Shown piece by piece: positions 1 through 8,639 of a DNA stretch of 64,000 bases; the first letter of the stretch is position 1, and every line of letters starts with the position of its first letter. The position numbers and the translations under genes were made by a program. The notes beneath the pieces are model-generated. The model did not search any database and was not told where the DNA came from. It saw nothing but the letters and a program-made list of their open reading frames with translations. This stretch comes from Flavobacteriaceae bacterium CG2_30_31_66 (GTDB lineage: Bacteria > Bacteroidota > Bacteroidia > Flavobacteriales > Flavobacteriaceae): assembly GCA_001873065.1 (NCBI GenBank), contig MNYM01000015.1, forward strand, positions 62,001 to 126,000, written 5' to 3'.

Positions 1-720
1 ATAAGTCAGCATTTTATTACTGATATTCAGCTTTACAAAGAAAGTTATTCAAAGGGATTTGCCCAATTTTATGGAGAAATCAAAGACTTTGTTGTGTTGG
101 CATTATTGCCAAATTATCTAGAAAAAAATGGATCGTCTCTGGTTTTTATGGTGGACGATTTGATTAGAAAATCGAATAACCCCGAAAGCGGATTTTATCT
201 TCACAATCTGGATGAATTGGCTGAGAAACTCACCGAATTTGATAAAAAAGGACAAAAAATTTTATTGATTGGCGTTTCTTTTGCCTTATTAGATTTGATT
301 GAAAAACACCAATTTTCGTTAAAAAATATCATCGTGATGGAAACGGGAGGCATGAAAGGCAGAAGAAAAGAATTGATTAGAGAAGAACTTCATACGATTT
401 TAAAAGCTGGTTTTGGCGTTTCAGAAATTCATTCAGAATATGGAATGACTGAGCTGTTAAGTCAAGCATATTCAAAAGGAAATGGCGTTTTTAAAACCCC
501 ACCTTGGATGAAAATTTTAGTAAGAGATACTGATGATGCGTTAACGATTTTACCTCCAAATAAAGCTGGAGGAATTAATGTGATTGATTTGGCAAATTAT
601 AATTCTTGTTCTTTTATTGCCACACAAGATTTGGGTAAAATTCATGAAAATGGGACATTTGAAATTATCGGGCGTTTTGATAATTCAGATATTAGAGGTT
701 GTAATTTGATGGTTTTGTAA
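1..720 (+). CDS. LuxE/PaaK-family acyl-protein synthetase (acyltransferase), 5' end outside window
   Basis: The reading frame is open from base 1, so the N-terminus lies upstream; 239 residues are visible. The family (acyl-protein synthetase, LuxE-like, related to adenylate-forming PaaK ligases) activates carboxylates with ATP. Visible family marks are a TDIQLY segment near the left edge, a GGMKGRR motif and a SEYGMTE motif, the last resembling the adenylate-binding YGxTE loop of ANL enzymes. The C-terminus (IIGRFDNSDIRGCNLM) resembles the hinge and start of the small C-terminal domain. The native substrate cannot be read from sequence. It runs toward the minus-strand sterol-desaturase gene with 12 bp between the stops. 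Confidence 0.75.
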   Translation: MSQHFITDIQLYKESYSKGFAQFYGEIKDFVVLALLPNYLEKNGSSLVFMVDDLIRKSNNPESGFYLHNLDELAEKLTEFDKKGQKILLIGVSFALLDLIEKHQFSLKNIIVMETGGMKGRRKELIREELHTILKAGFGVSEIHSEYGMTELLSQAYSKGNGVFKTPPWMKILVRDTDDALTILPPNKAGGINVIDLANYNSCSFIATQDLGKIHENGTFEIIGRFDNSDIRGCNLMVL

Positions 721-732
721 CCAGAAAATATA

Positions 733-1491
733 TTATTTTTCGAATTCAGTTTTCATCAATTTGTCCCAAAAAGTAAAATACAAACCGAAATTGTAATTGA
801 ATTTTCGATGGTGAAAATCATGATGTGTGGCGCCAATAAACCATTTTCGAAACCACAATCCCAATTTTCCTGAAGGATAAATTTCTACGCCTGCATGATT
901 TATTGTTGCAGAAAATGTCATAATCAAAATTGCGCCAATCAAAGCATAAACATGTAATGGCAAAAGCACAATAATTATTGGCAAAAAAGCTGCTTGAAAA
1001 ATGGTTTCTAAAGGATGAAACGCAAACGAAGTCAACACAGAAGTATGTATGCTTTTATGATGTATTAAATGCAAATATTTATACACTTTTGGCAGGTGCA
1101 TCCATCTGTGTAACCAATAATAATAAGTGTCTTGAATAAGTAAAAAAATTAAAATACTTATTGGAATATATGCAATTGAATACTCAGAAATATTGAGATA
1201 AATGGCTGAAAATCCTTTGACATAAAAAAAATAAATTAACAATCCTGTTGCCGCAAAAATGAGTCCACTCAAAAAAGACCAATAAATTTCCTTGAACAAT
1301 TGAGTTCTTTTTAGTGGTTTTTTTCTAAGAAAGCGTTCTCTAAATGTTTTCTTTAAAAACTCAAAAAAAATCAAATAATACAATCCAGAAACAACTAAAT
1401 AACGCACAAAAATAATTGCCGAAAGTAACAAAAAGAGATAACCAATGGTATAAAAGTCAGTAAAATCAGTAGTTGTTAATTGGGTTTCCAT
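733..1491 (-). CDS. sterol desaturase / fatty acid hydroxylase superfamily membrane protein
   Basis: This is a diiron membrane oxygenase of the sterol desaturase/fatty acid hydroxylase superfamily. Counting from the ATG at 1491, the histidine clusters are HRWMH at about 128-132, HLIHH at 141-145 and HHDFHH at 223-228, the metal-ligand signature. Four or more hydrophobic segments surround them. A TTG codon three bases upstream would add one Met, but the ATG at 1491 overlaps the tyrS stop in a TGATG arrangement, suggesting translational coupling. The substrate is unknown; lipid or carotenoid hydroxylation are both possible. Confidence 0.85.
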   Translation of the reverse strand: METQLTTTDFTDFYTIGYLFLLLSAIIFVRYLVVSGLYYLIFFEFLKKTFRERFLRKKPLKRTQLFKEIYWSFLSGLIFAATGLLIYFFYVKGFSAIYLNISEYSIAYIPISILIFLLIQDTYYYWLHRWMHLPKVYKYLHLIHHKSIHTSVLTSFAFHPLETIFQAAFLPIIIVLLPLHVYALIGAILIMTFSATINHAGVEIYPSGKLGLWFRKWFIGATHHDFHHRKFNYNFGLYFTFWDKLMKTEFEK

Positions 1492-2783
1492 CAATCAAAA
1501 CGTATCAAAAAATAACTTTTTTTACCTCTTTGCAATAACACATATTTTTCAGCAATCAAATCGGATTTTGTTATAACAAAATCTTCAGTTACTTTTTCTT
1601 TATTGACAGCAATTCCATTTTCTTTCAAAGCTCTTTTTGCCTCTCCATTCGAACTTAAAAAATTTGTTTTTCCTGCCAAAGCATCAACCATTGTAATGCC
1701 GTCTTTTAACAATTCTGATGAAATTACAGCTTGTGGAATTCCGTCAAAAACATCTAAAAAGGTTTGCTCGTCCAATGATTTTAATACGTTAGCAGTTGAG
1801 TTTCCAAATAAAATTTCGGAAGCTGCAAGGGCATTTTCATACGCTTCTTTTCCATGTACTAAAAGGGTAACTTCTTCTCCTAAACGTTTTTGTAAAATTC
1901 GATTATGAGGTGCTTTTGCGTGTTCGATTACCAAATTTTGAATGGTTTCTTGGTCTAAAAACGTAAAAATTTTGATGTATTTTTCAGCATCTTCATCAGA
2001 AGTATTCAACCAATATTGGTAAAACTTATAAGCAGAAGTTCTTTTTGCATCCAACCAAACATTGCCTCCTTCCGATTTTCCGAATTTTGAACCATCAGAT
2101 TTTGTGATTAATGGACAAGTAATTGCATATCCTTTTCCACCACCAATTCTACGAATTAATTCAGTTCCTGTGGTGATATTTCCCCATTGATCAGAACCTC
2201 CCATTTGCAAAGTGGTTTGGTTTTTTTGATACAAATGCAAGAAATCATAACCTTGCACAAGTTGATAAGTAAATTCGGTAAATGACATGCCTTCTTTTGA
2301 TTCTGAGCTAATTCTATTTTTTACAGAATCTTTGGACATCATATAATTTACGGTAATATGTTTGCCAACATCGCGAATAAAATCTAAGAACGAAAATTCT
2401 TTCATCCAATCGTAATTATTTACCAAAATTGCCGCATTTTTTGCATCACTAGTAAAATCTAAGAAATGAGATAATTGTGCTTTTACGCAATCTTGATTGT
2501 GTCTCAATGTTTTTTCATCCAACAAGTTTCGTTCCGAAGATTTTCCAGAAGGATCTCCAATCATACCTGTTGCACCACCAACCAAAGCAATAGGTCTGTG
2601 TCCACAGCGTTGATAATGAGCTAGTAACATGATTGGAACCAAATTTCCAATGTGCAAAGAGTCTGCAGTTGGGTCAAAACCCACATAAGCACTCCTCATT
2701 TCTTCTAACAAATGTTCTTCAGTTCCTGGCATGCTATCATGCATCATTCCTCTCCATTGCAATTCCTCAATAAAATTCTTCAT
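1491..2783 (-). CDS. tyrS: tyrosine--tRNA ligase
   Basis: Class I aminoacyl-tRNA synthetase that charges tRNA-Tyr. The catalytic signatures are HIGN at residues 44-47 (HIGH box) and KFGKS at 233-237 (KMSKS box). [14 protein letters not shown] at about 69-82 and the GGSDQWGNI segment at about 195-203 are typical of bacterial TyrRS. The C-terminus carries an S4-like RNA-binding segment. The frame could open at an upstream TTG (2807), but a -7 promoter box (TATATTTG, minus strand, 2805-2812) covers that codon, so I take the ATG at 2783 and a 430-residue product, the usual length. The sterol-desaturase gene follows with a 1-base overlap. Confidence 0.96.
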   Translation of the reverse strand: MKNFIEELQWRGMMHDSMPGTEEHLLEEMRSAYVGFDPTADSLHIGNLVPIMLLAHYQRCGHRPIALVGGATGMIGDPSGKSSERNLLDEKTLRHNQDCVKAQLSHFLDFTSDAKNAAILVNNYDWMKEFSFLDFIRDVGKHITVNYMMSKDSVKNRISSESKEGMSFTEFTYQLVQGYDFLHLYQKNQTTLQMGGSDQWGNITTGTELIRRIGGGKGYAITCPLITKSDGSKFGKSEGGNVWLDAKRTSAYKFYQYWLNTSDEDAEKYIKIFTFLDQETIQNLVIEHAKAPHNRILQKRLGEEVTLLVHGKEAYENALAASEILFGNSTANVLKSLDEQTFLDVFDGIPQAVISSELLKDGITMVDALAGKTNFLSSNGEAKRALKENGIAVNKEKVTEDFVITKSDLIAEKYVLLQRGKKSYFLIRFD

Positions 2784-2804
2784 TGTATTCAATTTATCAT
2801 GTTG

Positions 2805-2812
2805 CAAATATA
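2805..2812 (-). promoter_or_regulatory. -7 promoter box for tyrS
   Basis: TATATTTG on the minus strand matches the Bacteroidota -7 consensus TAnnTTTG and gives a leader of roughly 15-20 nt before the tyrS ATG. No clear -33 TTG at the expected distance. Confidence 0.45.
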
Positions 2813-2845
2813 CTTTTATCAGCTAAAATATGCTAAATTCGTTTC

Positions 2846-3868
2846 ATGATTTTAGTTACAGGAGGAACAGGTTTGGTTGGATCGCATTTGTTGGTTCATT
2901 TGAGTTTTCAAAACGAACCCATAAGAGCGATTTATAGATCAACTTCTTCATTAGAAAAAGTGAAAAAAGTGTTTTTATCATATACGAATGATGCAACTTT
3001 TTTTGAAAAAATTGAGTGGTTTCTGGCGGATATTACAGATGTTCCCTCTATGATTCCTGCTTTTTTTGGTGTAAAACAGGTGTATCATTGTGCTGCTTTT
3101 ATTTCTTTTAATCCAAAAGATTATAGAGAAATGCGCAAAATAAATATTCATGGAACTGCCATTGTTGTGAACCTTGCCATTGATGCAAAAGTTGAAAAAT
3201 TTTGCTATGTAAGTTCGATTGCAGCAGTAGGAGAATCGTTGACGAACGATATGATTACCGAGGAAAATGAATGGAATAAAGAGTTGGATAACAGTGGGTA
3301 TTCAATCACAAAATTTGGTGCTGAAATGGAAGTTTGGCGTGCAAGTCAAGAGGGAATTCCAGTGATTGTTGTAAATCCAGGAGTGATTTTAGGAAGCGGT
3401 TTTTGGGATTCAGGTTCAGGAAAATTATTCAGTCAAATTTATAATGGTTTTCAATTTTATACAGACGGAATCACAGGCTTTGTATCTGTAAAAGATGTTG
3501 TAAAAGCGATGATTTTATTGATGAAGTCCGAGTTGAAAAACGAACGATTTATTTTAGTTTCAGAAAATAAAAGTTTCAAAGAAGTGTTCTTTTCAATTGC
3601 AGATGCTTTTGGATTAAAAAGACCCGCAAGAAAAATTATTTATTGGCAAACAGAAGTTTTTTGGAGAATTGCATGGCTTATTTCAAAAATCACCCAAAAA
3701 GATCCTTTAATAAGTAAATATTCAGCAAGATCTGCACATCATATTTCATATTATTCCTCAGATAAAATCAAAAAAATATTGAATTTTGAATTCGAAAACA
3801 TCGAAAATATTGTTCAAGAAATGGTATCAAAATACCCTAAAAATAAGGAATTATTGAATATTTTCTAA
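2846..3868 (+). CDS. NAD-dependent epimerase/dehydratase (extended SDR)
   Basis: Extended short-chain dehydrogenase/reductase of 340 residues. The Rossmann motif TGGTGLVGSH is at residues 5-14 and the catalytic YSITK (Tyr152, Lys156) follows the SSIAAVGE strand with its active-site Ser. The overall pattern is closest to the dihydroflavonol-4-reductase / 3-beta-hydroxysteroid dehydrogenase-like branch. The substrate is unknown. It is divergent from tyrS with 62 bp between start codons, and its last 18 bases overlap the end of the convergent DUF4296 gene. A near-match -7 box (TAAATTCG) ends 4 nt before the ATG. Confidence 0.85.
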   Translation: MILVTGGTGLVGSHLLVHLSFQNEPIRAIYRSTSSLEKVKKVFLSYTNDATFFEKIEWFLADITDVPSMIPAFFGVKQVYHCAAFISFNPKDYREMRKINIHGTAIVVNLAIDAKVEKFCYVSSIAAVGESLTNDMITEENEWNKELDNSGYSITKFGAEMEVWRASQEGIPVIVVNPGVILGSGFWDSGSGKLFSQIYNGFQFYTDGITGFVSVKDVVKAMILLMKSELKNERFILVSENKSFKEVFFSIADAFGLKRPARKIIYWQTEVFWRIAWLISKITQKDPLISKYSARSAHHISYYSSDKIKKILNFEFENIENIVQEMVSKYPKNKELLNIF

Positions 3869-4288
3869 TTCTAATTTTTTAATGCTATCAAGTATTTTTG
3901 GAGTCGTTTTTATTTTTTTGATTGAATCTTTTCTCAAAGAATCTAACTTTGTTTTTTTAGAAGCATATATTTCTTTTTTTGCTTCTAAATTTTTTGTTGC
4001 TTGTTCTAAAATTTTCTGATAAATGTCTACTTTAGACATATAATAAAGATTACTTGTTTGAAAACGGCTGCTATCAATTTTAAAGCGCTCGTATAACAAG
4101 GTCATATAATTGATTTCCGTTTCTTGAAACTTATTTTTGATGAATTTTGAAGAAGATGCAATCATCATTTCTTCAATTAAAAGAGTCATAGAATCTTTTG
4201 GTATCAGGTCTTTTGGTTTTTCTAAAATAGTATTACTGGTACAAGAAAGAAAAAAAATGATACTAAAAAAATAAAAAATTTTTTTCAT
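3851..4288 (-). CDS. DUF4296 family lipoprotein
   Basis: Small lipoprotein of 145 residues. The frame continues upstream, but the ATG at 4288 gives a clean signal sequence: MKK, a hydrophobic core and a lipobox ending FLSC with Cys16, so the mature protein should be lipidated. The rest is helical and rich in Lys and Glu, with IEEMMIAS and YERFKIDSSRF segments typical of DUF4296, a Bacteroidota domain of unknown function. The start is one base past the pyrC stop (TAAAATG), so it is probably cotranscribed with pyrC. The 3' end overlaps the convergent epimerase gene by 18 bp. Confidence 0.8.
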   Translation of the reverse strand: MKKIFYFFSIIFFLSCTSNTILEKPKDLIPKDSMTLLIEEMMIASSSKFIKNKFQETEINYMTLLYERFKIDSSRFQTSNLYYMSKVDIYQKILEQATKNLEAKKEIYASKKTKLDSLRKDSIKKIKTTPKILDSIKKLELENIQ

Positions 4289-4289
4289 T

Positions 4290-5627
4290 TTATCGATTAA
4301 AATTGAGACGTTTTCCACGAATATTTTCATTGAATTTTCCGTTTTCATACACCAAATTTCCATTGACAAATGTATGTGAAATGGAGCTTGAAAAAGTAGT
4401 TCCTTCAAAAGGCGACCAACCACATTTGTATAAAATATTCTCTTTTGAAACTGTATGGGGTTTGTTGGTATCAATCAAAACCAAATCGGCAAAAAAACCT
4501 TCTCTGATAAATCCTCGTTTTTCAATTTGAAACAATTTTGCAGGGTTGTGACTCATTTTTTCAACCGCTTTTTCAATAGAAATGAGTCCTTCTTTTACTT
4601 TTTCTAAAATGGCAATCACAGCATGTTGCACTAAAGGACCTCCACTTGGCGCATTTTTATAGTTTTTGCTTTTTTCGTCCAAAGTATGAGGTGCGTGGTC
4701 AGTTGCCAAAACATCAATTCTGTCATCCAAAAGCGCTTTCCACAAACCCAATCTGTCTTTTTCGGTTTTTACTGAAGGATTCCATTTAATATGTGAACCT
4801 TTTGTTTCGTAGTCAGCGTCATTAAACCATAAATGATGAATACAAACTTCAGCCGTAATTTGCTTTTTTTCTAGAGGAATATCGTTGCGGAAAAGTTCGG
4901 TTTCTTTTGCTGTTGAAAGATGAAAAACATGCAATCTTGCCCCTGTTTTTTTTGCCAATTCGATTGCCTTTGAAGAAGAAATATAACAAGCTTCTTCACT
5001 TCTAATGGCTGCATGAAATTTCATTGGAATGTCATCCCCATATTTTTCGGTGAATTCTGCAGTATTTTTTCTGATAGTAGCCTCATCTTCACAATGCACA
5101 GAAACAATCATGTTGGTTGATGAAAATATTTTTTCCAAAACAGCTTCATCATCAATCAACATATTTCCGGTCGAAGACCCTAAAAACAATTTGATTCCGG
5201 CTACTTTTTTTGGATTAGTTTTCAATAATTCCTCTAAGTTATCATTCGTTCCGCCAAACATAAATGAATAATTTGCGTACGAATCTTTGGCTGCAAGTAC
5301 GAATTTTTCCTCTAATAATTCTTGCGAAGTTGCTTGAGGAATCGTGTTAGGCATTTCAATAAAAGTAGTAATTCCGCCAGCAACTGCAGCCCTACTTTCG
5401 GTTTTGATGGTGGCTTTGTGCGTTAATCCAGGTTCTCTAAAATGTACTTGATCATCAATAAAACCAGGAATTAAATATTTTCCTTTTGCATCAATTATTT
5501 GACAATTCTCAGGAGCAATGATGTTTGATGAAATTTTTTTTATAATTTCTTCTTCTATCAAAACATCCCCATTAAATGTCTTATTTTCGTTGACGATTTT
5601 TGCGTTTTTTATTAGAATAACTTTCAT
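4290..5627 (-). CDS. pyrC: dihydroorotase
   Basis: Dihydroorotase interconverts carbamoyl-aspartate and dihydroorotate in pyrimidine synthesis. The 445-residue length and the HFREPG metal-binding motif (His62, Arg64) place it in the class I/multifunctional type rather than the short E. coli type. ATDHAPH near residue 310 supplies the catalytic Asp and a His that contacts the metal or substrate. Four genes on the minus strand (GT2, pyrC, DUF4296) lie within a few bases of each other, so pyrC is probably translated from the same mRNA as the GT2 gene 4 bp upstream. Confidence 0.93.
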   Translation of the reverse strand: MKVILIKNAKIVNENKTFNGDVLIEEEIIKKISSNIIAPENCQIIDAKGKYLIPGFIDDQVHFREPGLTHKATIKTESRAAVAGGITTFIEMPNTIPQATSQELLEEKFVLAAKDSYANYSFMFGGTNDNLEELLKTNPKKVAGIKLFLGSSTGNMLIDDEAVLEKIFSSTNMIVSVHCEDEATIRKNTAEFTEKYGDDIPMKFHAAIRSEEACYISSSKAIELAKKTGARLHVFHLSTAKETELFRNDIPLEKKQITAEVCIHHLWFNDADYETKGSHIKWNPSVKTEKDRLGLWKALLDDRIDVLATDHAPHTLDEKSKNYKNAPSGGPLVQHAVIAILEKVKEGLISIEKAVEKMSHNPAKLFQIEKRGFIREGFFADLVLIDTNKPHTVSKENILYKCGWSPFEGTTFSSSISHTFVNGNLVYENGKFNENIRGKRLNFNR

Positions 5628-5631
5628 TTTT

Positions 5632-6351
5632 TTATTTTGGTAATCCGTAAATTCTCATTTTCAATACACCAAAAAGTGCCTCATAAACAATATTTCCACT
5701 CATTTTTGAAGTTCCTAAAGTTCTATCAGTAAAAATAACCGAAACTTCTTTGATGTTAAAATGATGTTTCCAAGCTTTGAATTTCATTTCAATTTGAAAA
5801 GCGTATCCAATAAATTTTATTTTATCCAATTGAATGGTTTCTAGCACTTTTCTTCTCCAACAAACAAATCCTGCTGTGGTGTCATTCACAGGAATTCCCG
5901 TAATAAAGCGCACATATTTTGAGGCTAAATAAGACAATAAAACACGCCTCATTGGCCAATTTACAACGTTCACACCAATAGAATATCTTGATCCCACAGC
6001 AACATCAGCACCTTCTTGAGAACAAGCACAATGCAACCTAATCAGGTCTTTTGGATCGTGAGAAAAATCAGCATCCATTTCAATAATAAACTCATAATTT
6101 CTAGCTAAAGCCCATTTGAATCCATGAATATAAGCAGTTCCAAGACCATTTTTTTTCAATCTTTTTTCTAAAAAAAGTTTGTCAGGAAATTCATGTATCA
6201 ATTGTAAAACAATTTCTGAAGTTCCATCAGGAGAATTATCATCAACAACCAAAATATCAAAAACTTTTTTTTGATTAAAAACAGCTTTGATAATCGCTTC
6301 AATATTTTCCTTCTCGTTATAAGTTGGGATGATTACAATAGCATCTGACAT
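5632..6351 (-). CDS. polyprenol monophosphomannose synthase-like glycosyltransferase (GT2)
   Basis: GT-A fold glycosyltransferase of family 2, 239 residues. VVDDNSPDG at residues 35-43 and the DxD-type MDADFSHDP at 92-100 match the nucleotide-sugar and metal sites of dolichol/polyprenol-phosphate mannose synthases. It lacks the C-terminal membrane segments of GtrB-type enzymes. By family it should move a sugar from a nucleotide donor to a polyprenyl phosphate; the sugar cannot be read from sequence. It is first in the GT2-pyrC-DUF4296 unit. A -7 box TATATTTG lies at 6378-6385 on the minus strand. Confidence 0.88.
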   Translation of the reverse strand: MSDAIVIIPTYNEKENIEAIIKAVFNQKKVFDILVVDDNSPDGTSEIVLQLIHEFPDKLFLEKRLKKNGLGTAYIHGFKWALARNYEFIIEMDADFSHDPKDLIRLHCACSQEGADVAVGSRYSIGVNVVNWPMRRVLLSYLASKYVRFITGIPVNDTTAGFVCWRRKVLETIQLDKIKFIGYAFQIEMKFKAWKHHFNIKEVSVIFTDRTLGTSKMSGNIVYEALFGVLKMRIYGLPK

Positions 6352-6434
6352 AAATTAATTTTCAGGTAAAAAGCGAACAAATATACATTATTTAATTACT
6401 AATTTTGTCTTAAAAATACTTAAATCAAATACAG

Positions 6435-7076
6435 TTGCAAGCAATAGAAAGATTACCATTTTCAAATGATTGGATGACTCTGGTGTTGTTGCTTTTATTG
6501 GTTGTTTTATTTTTAATAAACGTTATGAATGCTGTGAAATTTAAAGAAATTATCTTTTCAGTTTTTAAAGTTCGTTTTATTGAAAGTCAAAATGATGAAA
6601 ATTCTTCTCTTTTAAGTGGTTTTCAAATGTTTTTTTTCATGTTTTCAGTGATTGTGTTTTCGTTGTTATTTTTTTATATTAAAATAATTTACTTCGGAAC
6701 GCAACCTACAGATATTCAGGAGTTTTTAAAAGTTTGTTCTTTATTATTTTTTTATTTTGTATTAAAAAATATCTTTGAAAATATGTTGTCTTTTTTGTTT
6801 TTATTTAAAAGAAAAACTGCTCGTTTTTTATCATCTAAAGCTAATTATTTTTTTGCTATTTCTGTTTACTCATATTGTTTAATTTTATTAAAACAATATG
6901 CAAATTTGAATCAAAGTTTGCTGAATTTTTCTGCTTTATTTTTATTTACGGTGTGTTTTATCTTTTATATTTTGAATAACAAAAACCTGATATTAAATCA
7001 CTTGTTTTATTTTATTTTGTACATTTGCGCGTTCGAAATAGCACCGCTATTAATCGTGATTAAATTGATGTTTTAA
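6435..7076 (+). CDS. DUF4271 integral membrane protein
   Basis: 213 residues with six or more hydrophobic segments and few charged residues, matching DUF4271, a Bacteroidota membrane domain of unknown function that usually precedes a uroporphyrinogen-III synthase, as here (17 bp gap to hemD). The N-terminal segment AIERLPFSNDWMTL looks like a genuine family N-terminus, and no ATG precedes it in frame, so the start appears to be TTG at 6435. A TAATTTTG -7 box at 6400-6407 fits this start. Confidence 0.78.
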   Translation: MQAIERLPFSNDWMTLVLLLLLVVLFLINVMNAVKFKEIIFSVFKVRFIESQNDENSSLLSGFQMFFFMFSVIVFSLLFFYIKIIYFGTQPTDIQEFLKVCSLLFFYFVLKNIFENMLSFLFLFKRKTARFLSSKANYFFAISVYSYCLILLKQYANLNQSLLNFSALFLFTVCFIFYILNNKNLILNHLFYFILYICAFEIAPLLIVIKLMF

Positions 7077-7093
7077 AGATAAACCAGACTTAT

Positions 7094-7840
7094 ATGAAAG
7101 TGAAATCGATTTTAGTATCGCAACCTGATCCAAAAAACGAAACATCCCCTTATTTCGATCTTACAGACAAGCATAAAGTAAAAGTAGATTTCAGACCCTT
7201 TATTCATGTAGAAGGAATATCCGTAAAAGAAGTAAGAGCTCAAAAAATTGATTTAAAAAATTTTACTGCAATTATTTTAACTAGTAGAAATGCGGTTGAT
7301 CATTTGTTTAGAATTTCTGAAGAAATGCGTTTTAAAATGCCTGATGACATGAAATATTTTTGTCAATCAGAGGCTGTTGCTTATTATTTACAAAAATATG
7401 TTGTGTATCGAAAACGTAAGATTTATGTTGGGAGTAGAAATTTTCCAGAATTAATTAAGTTAATCAAAAAACATAAAAATGAGAAGTTTTTATTGCCTTC
7501 GTCGGACAAATTACACCCAAGTATTCCTGAAGATTTGAATAATTCTGGCGTGAATTGGGTGAGAGCAGATTTGTATAGAACAATGACAAGTGATTTAACA
7601 GATTTAGAAAATGTTTTTTATGATATTTTGGTGTTTTTTAGTCCTTCAGGAATTGAATCGTTGTTTCATAATTTTCCTAATTTTAAACAAAATAACACAC
7701 GAATTGCAGCCTTTGGACAATCAACTATTGATGCCGTAAAAGAAGCTGGTTTGGTATGTAATATTGAAGCGCCAACGAAAGAAACTCCTTCAATGACAAT
7801 GGCTTTAGAGAAATATATCAGAGAAGCAAACAAAAAATAA
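7094..7840 (+). CDS. hemD: uroporphyrinogen-III synthase
   Basis: 248 residues of the HemD fold, which cyclises hydroxymethylbilane to uroporphyrinogen III in heme synthesis. The sequence is poorly conserved across bacteria. Recognisable elements are the N-terminal SILVSQPDP segment, an IILTSRNAVDHL motif, and the C-terminal SPSGIESL...AAFGQSTIDAVKEAG pattern, where Ser/Thr residues bind the tetrapyrrole. It is coupled to DUF4271 and ends before a strong hairpin terminator, so DUF4271-hemD is a closed two-gene unit. Confidence 0.88.
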   Translation: MKVKSILVSQPDPKNETSPYFDLTDKHKVKVDFRPFIHVEGISVKEVRAQKIDLKNFTAIILTSRNAVDHLFRISEEMRFKMPDDMKYFCQSEAVAYYLQKYVVYRKRKIYVGSRNFPELIKLIKKHKNEKFLLPSSDKLHPSIPEDLNNSGVNWVRADLYRTMTSDLTDLENVFYDILVFFSPSGIESLFHNFPNFKQNNTRIAAFGQSTIDAVKEAGLVCNIEAPTKETPSMTMALEKYIREANKK

Positions 7841-7860
7841 ATAATTACAATAGCTAGCGA

Positions 7861-7889
7861 AAACCGAACAGCAATGTTCGGTTTTTTTA
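7861..7889 (+). terminator. rho-independent terminator after hemD
   Basis: A perfect 10-bp stem, AAACCGAACA pairing with TGTTCGGTTT, with a 4-base loop and followed by a T run. Confidence 0.85.
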
Positions 7890-7919
7890 TTCGTGTATAT
7901 TTTATTTCATTGTAATTCA

Positions 7920-7927
7920 TACATTTG
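7920..7927 (+). promoter_or_regulatory. -7 box abutting the restriction endonuclease start
   Basis: TACATTTG (TAnnTTTG consensus) ends 4 nt before the ATG at 7932, so a transcript from it would have almost no leader. No well-placed -33 TTG. Confidence 0.4.
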
Positions 7928-7931
7928 ATTT

Positions 7932-8639
7932 ATGAATGAAGAACAAAGATTGCTTTTATTAGAAAAGGCGAAAGATTTTTTTAGAACCGAAATTGTAGAA
8001 GCACATATTTCGACTGCTTGTAAAAAAGCAGGAAAATTGGTTAACTATAATGTAAATCCTTTTCTTTTTAAATATTTAGCAAATTTTCTCAAAGGAAATG
8101 ACGATCCAAGAAGTATTGCAGAAGCATTGGTTTTGCCAAGAGTTTTGGGTTCTTCAATCAACACTTCTTTTGGAATGAGAATTCAAAAATTAATTAGTGA
8201 GCTTTTTGAGAGTTTTGGTTCAACGACACCTGGAATTGATATTGAATTTATTGATGCAACTGATGGAAGAAAAAAATATTGCCAACTAAAATCAGGGCCA
8301 AATACAATAAATCATGATGATGTTGAGACAATTTTTGGACATTTTAAAGCAACAATTAATTTGGCTAGGACAAATAATTTAAATATTGGTATAAACGATA
8401 TGATTGTTGGTGTAATTTATGGAGAGCAAAATGAATTAAGTTCTCATTACAAGCGGATTTCCGAAAATTTTCCAGTTATTATCGGCAAAGATTTCTGGTA
8501 TAAACTAACGGGAAAAGAAGATTTTTACTTTCAACTTATTGATGTTGTTGGAGAAGTTGCTTTAGAAGTAGATGGTACTAAAATTTTAGATCAAACCATC
8601 ACAGCTTTATCCAAAGAAATAGCAGCAAAGTTTTCTTGA
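7932..8639 (+). CDS. type II restriction endonuclease, PD-(D/E)XK-like
   Basis: 235 residues. The core GIDIEFID (Asp103) followed 15 residues later by CQLKSG (Gln118, Lys120) fits the D...(D/E/Q)xK metal site of PD-(D/E)XK nucleases. The preceding PRVLGSSINTSFGMRIQKLISE segment gives the conserved helix with Glu90. It pairs with the DNA-methyltransferase gene on the opposite strand, whose 3' end it overlaps by 49 bp, which makes a type II R-M role likely. I recall resemblance to small Bacteroidota type II enzymes but cannot assign the family or recognition site. It lies between core genes hemD and radA, so it was probably acquired. Confidence 0.75.
   Translation: MNEEQRLLLLEKAKDFFRTEIVEAHISTACKKAGKLVNYNVNPFLFKYLANFLKGNDDPRSIAEALVLPRVLGSSINTSFGMRIQKLISELFESFGSTTPGIDIEFIDATDGRKKYCQLKSGPNTINHDDVETIFGHFKATINLARTNNLNIGINDMIVGVIYGEQNELSSHYKRISENFPVIIGKDFWYKLTGKEDFYFQLIDVVGEVALEVDGTKILDQTITALSKEIAAKFS

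Noticed and set aside
3851..4474. 207-codon version of the DUF4296 gene
   Set aside because: The upstream part lies antisense-free but inside pyrC in another frame; the ATG at 4288 starts a proper lipoprotein signal sequence one base after the pyrC stop.
7666..7920. 84-codon minus-strand frame over the hemD end and terminator
   Set aside because: It is antisense to hemD and spans the terminator hairpin, with no family features.
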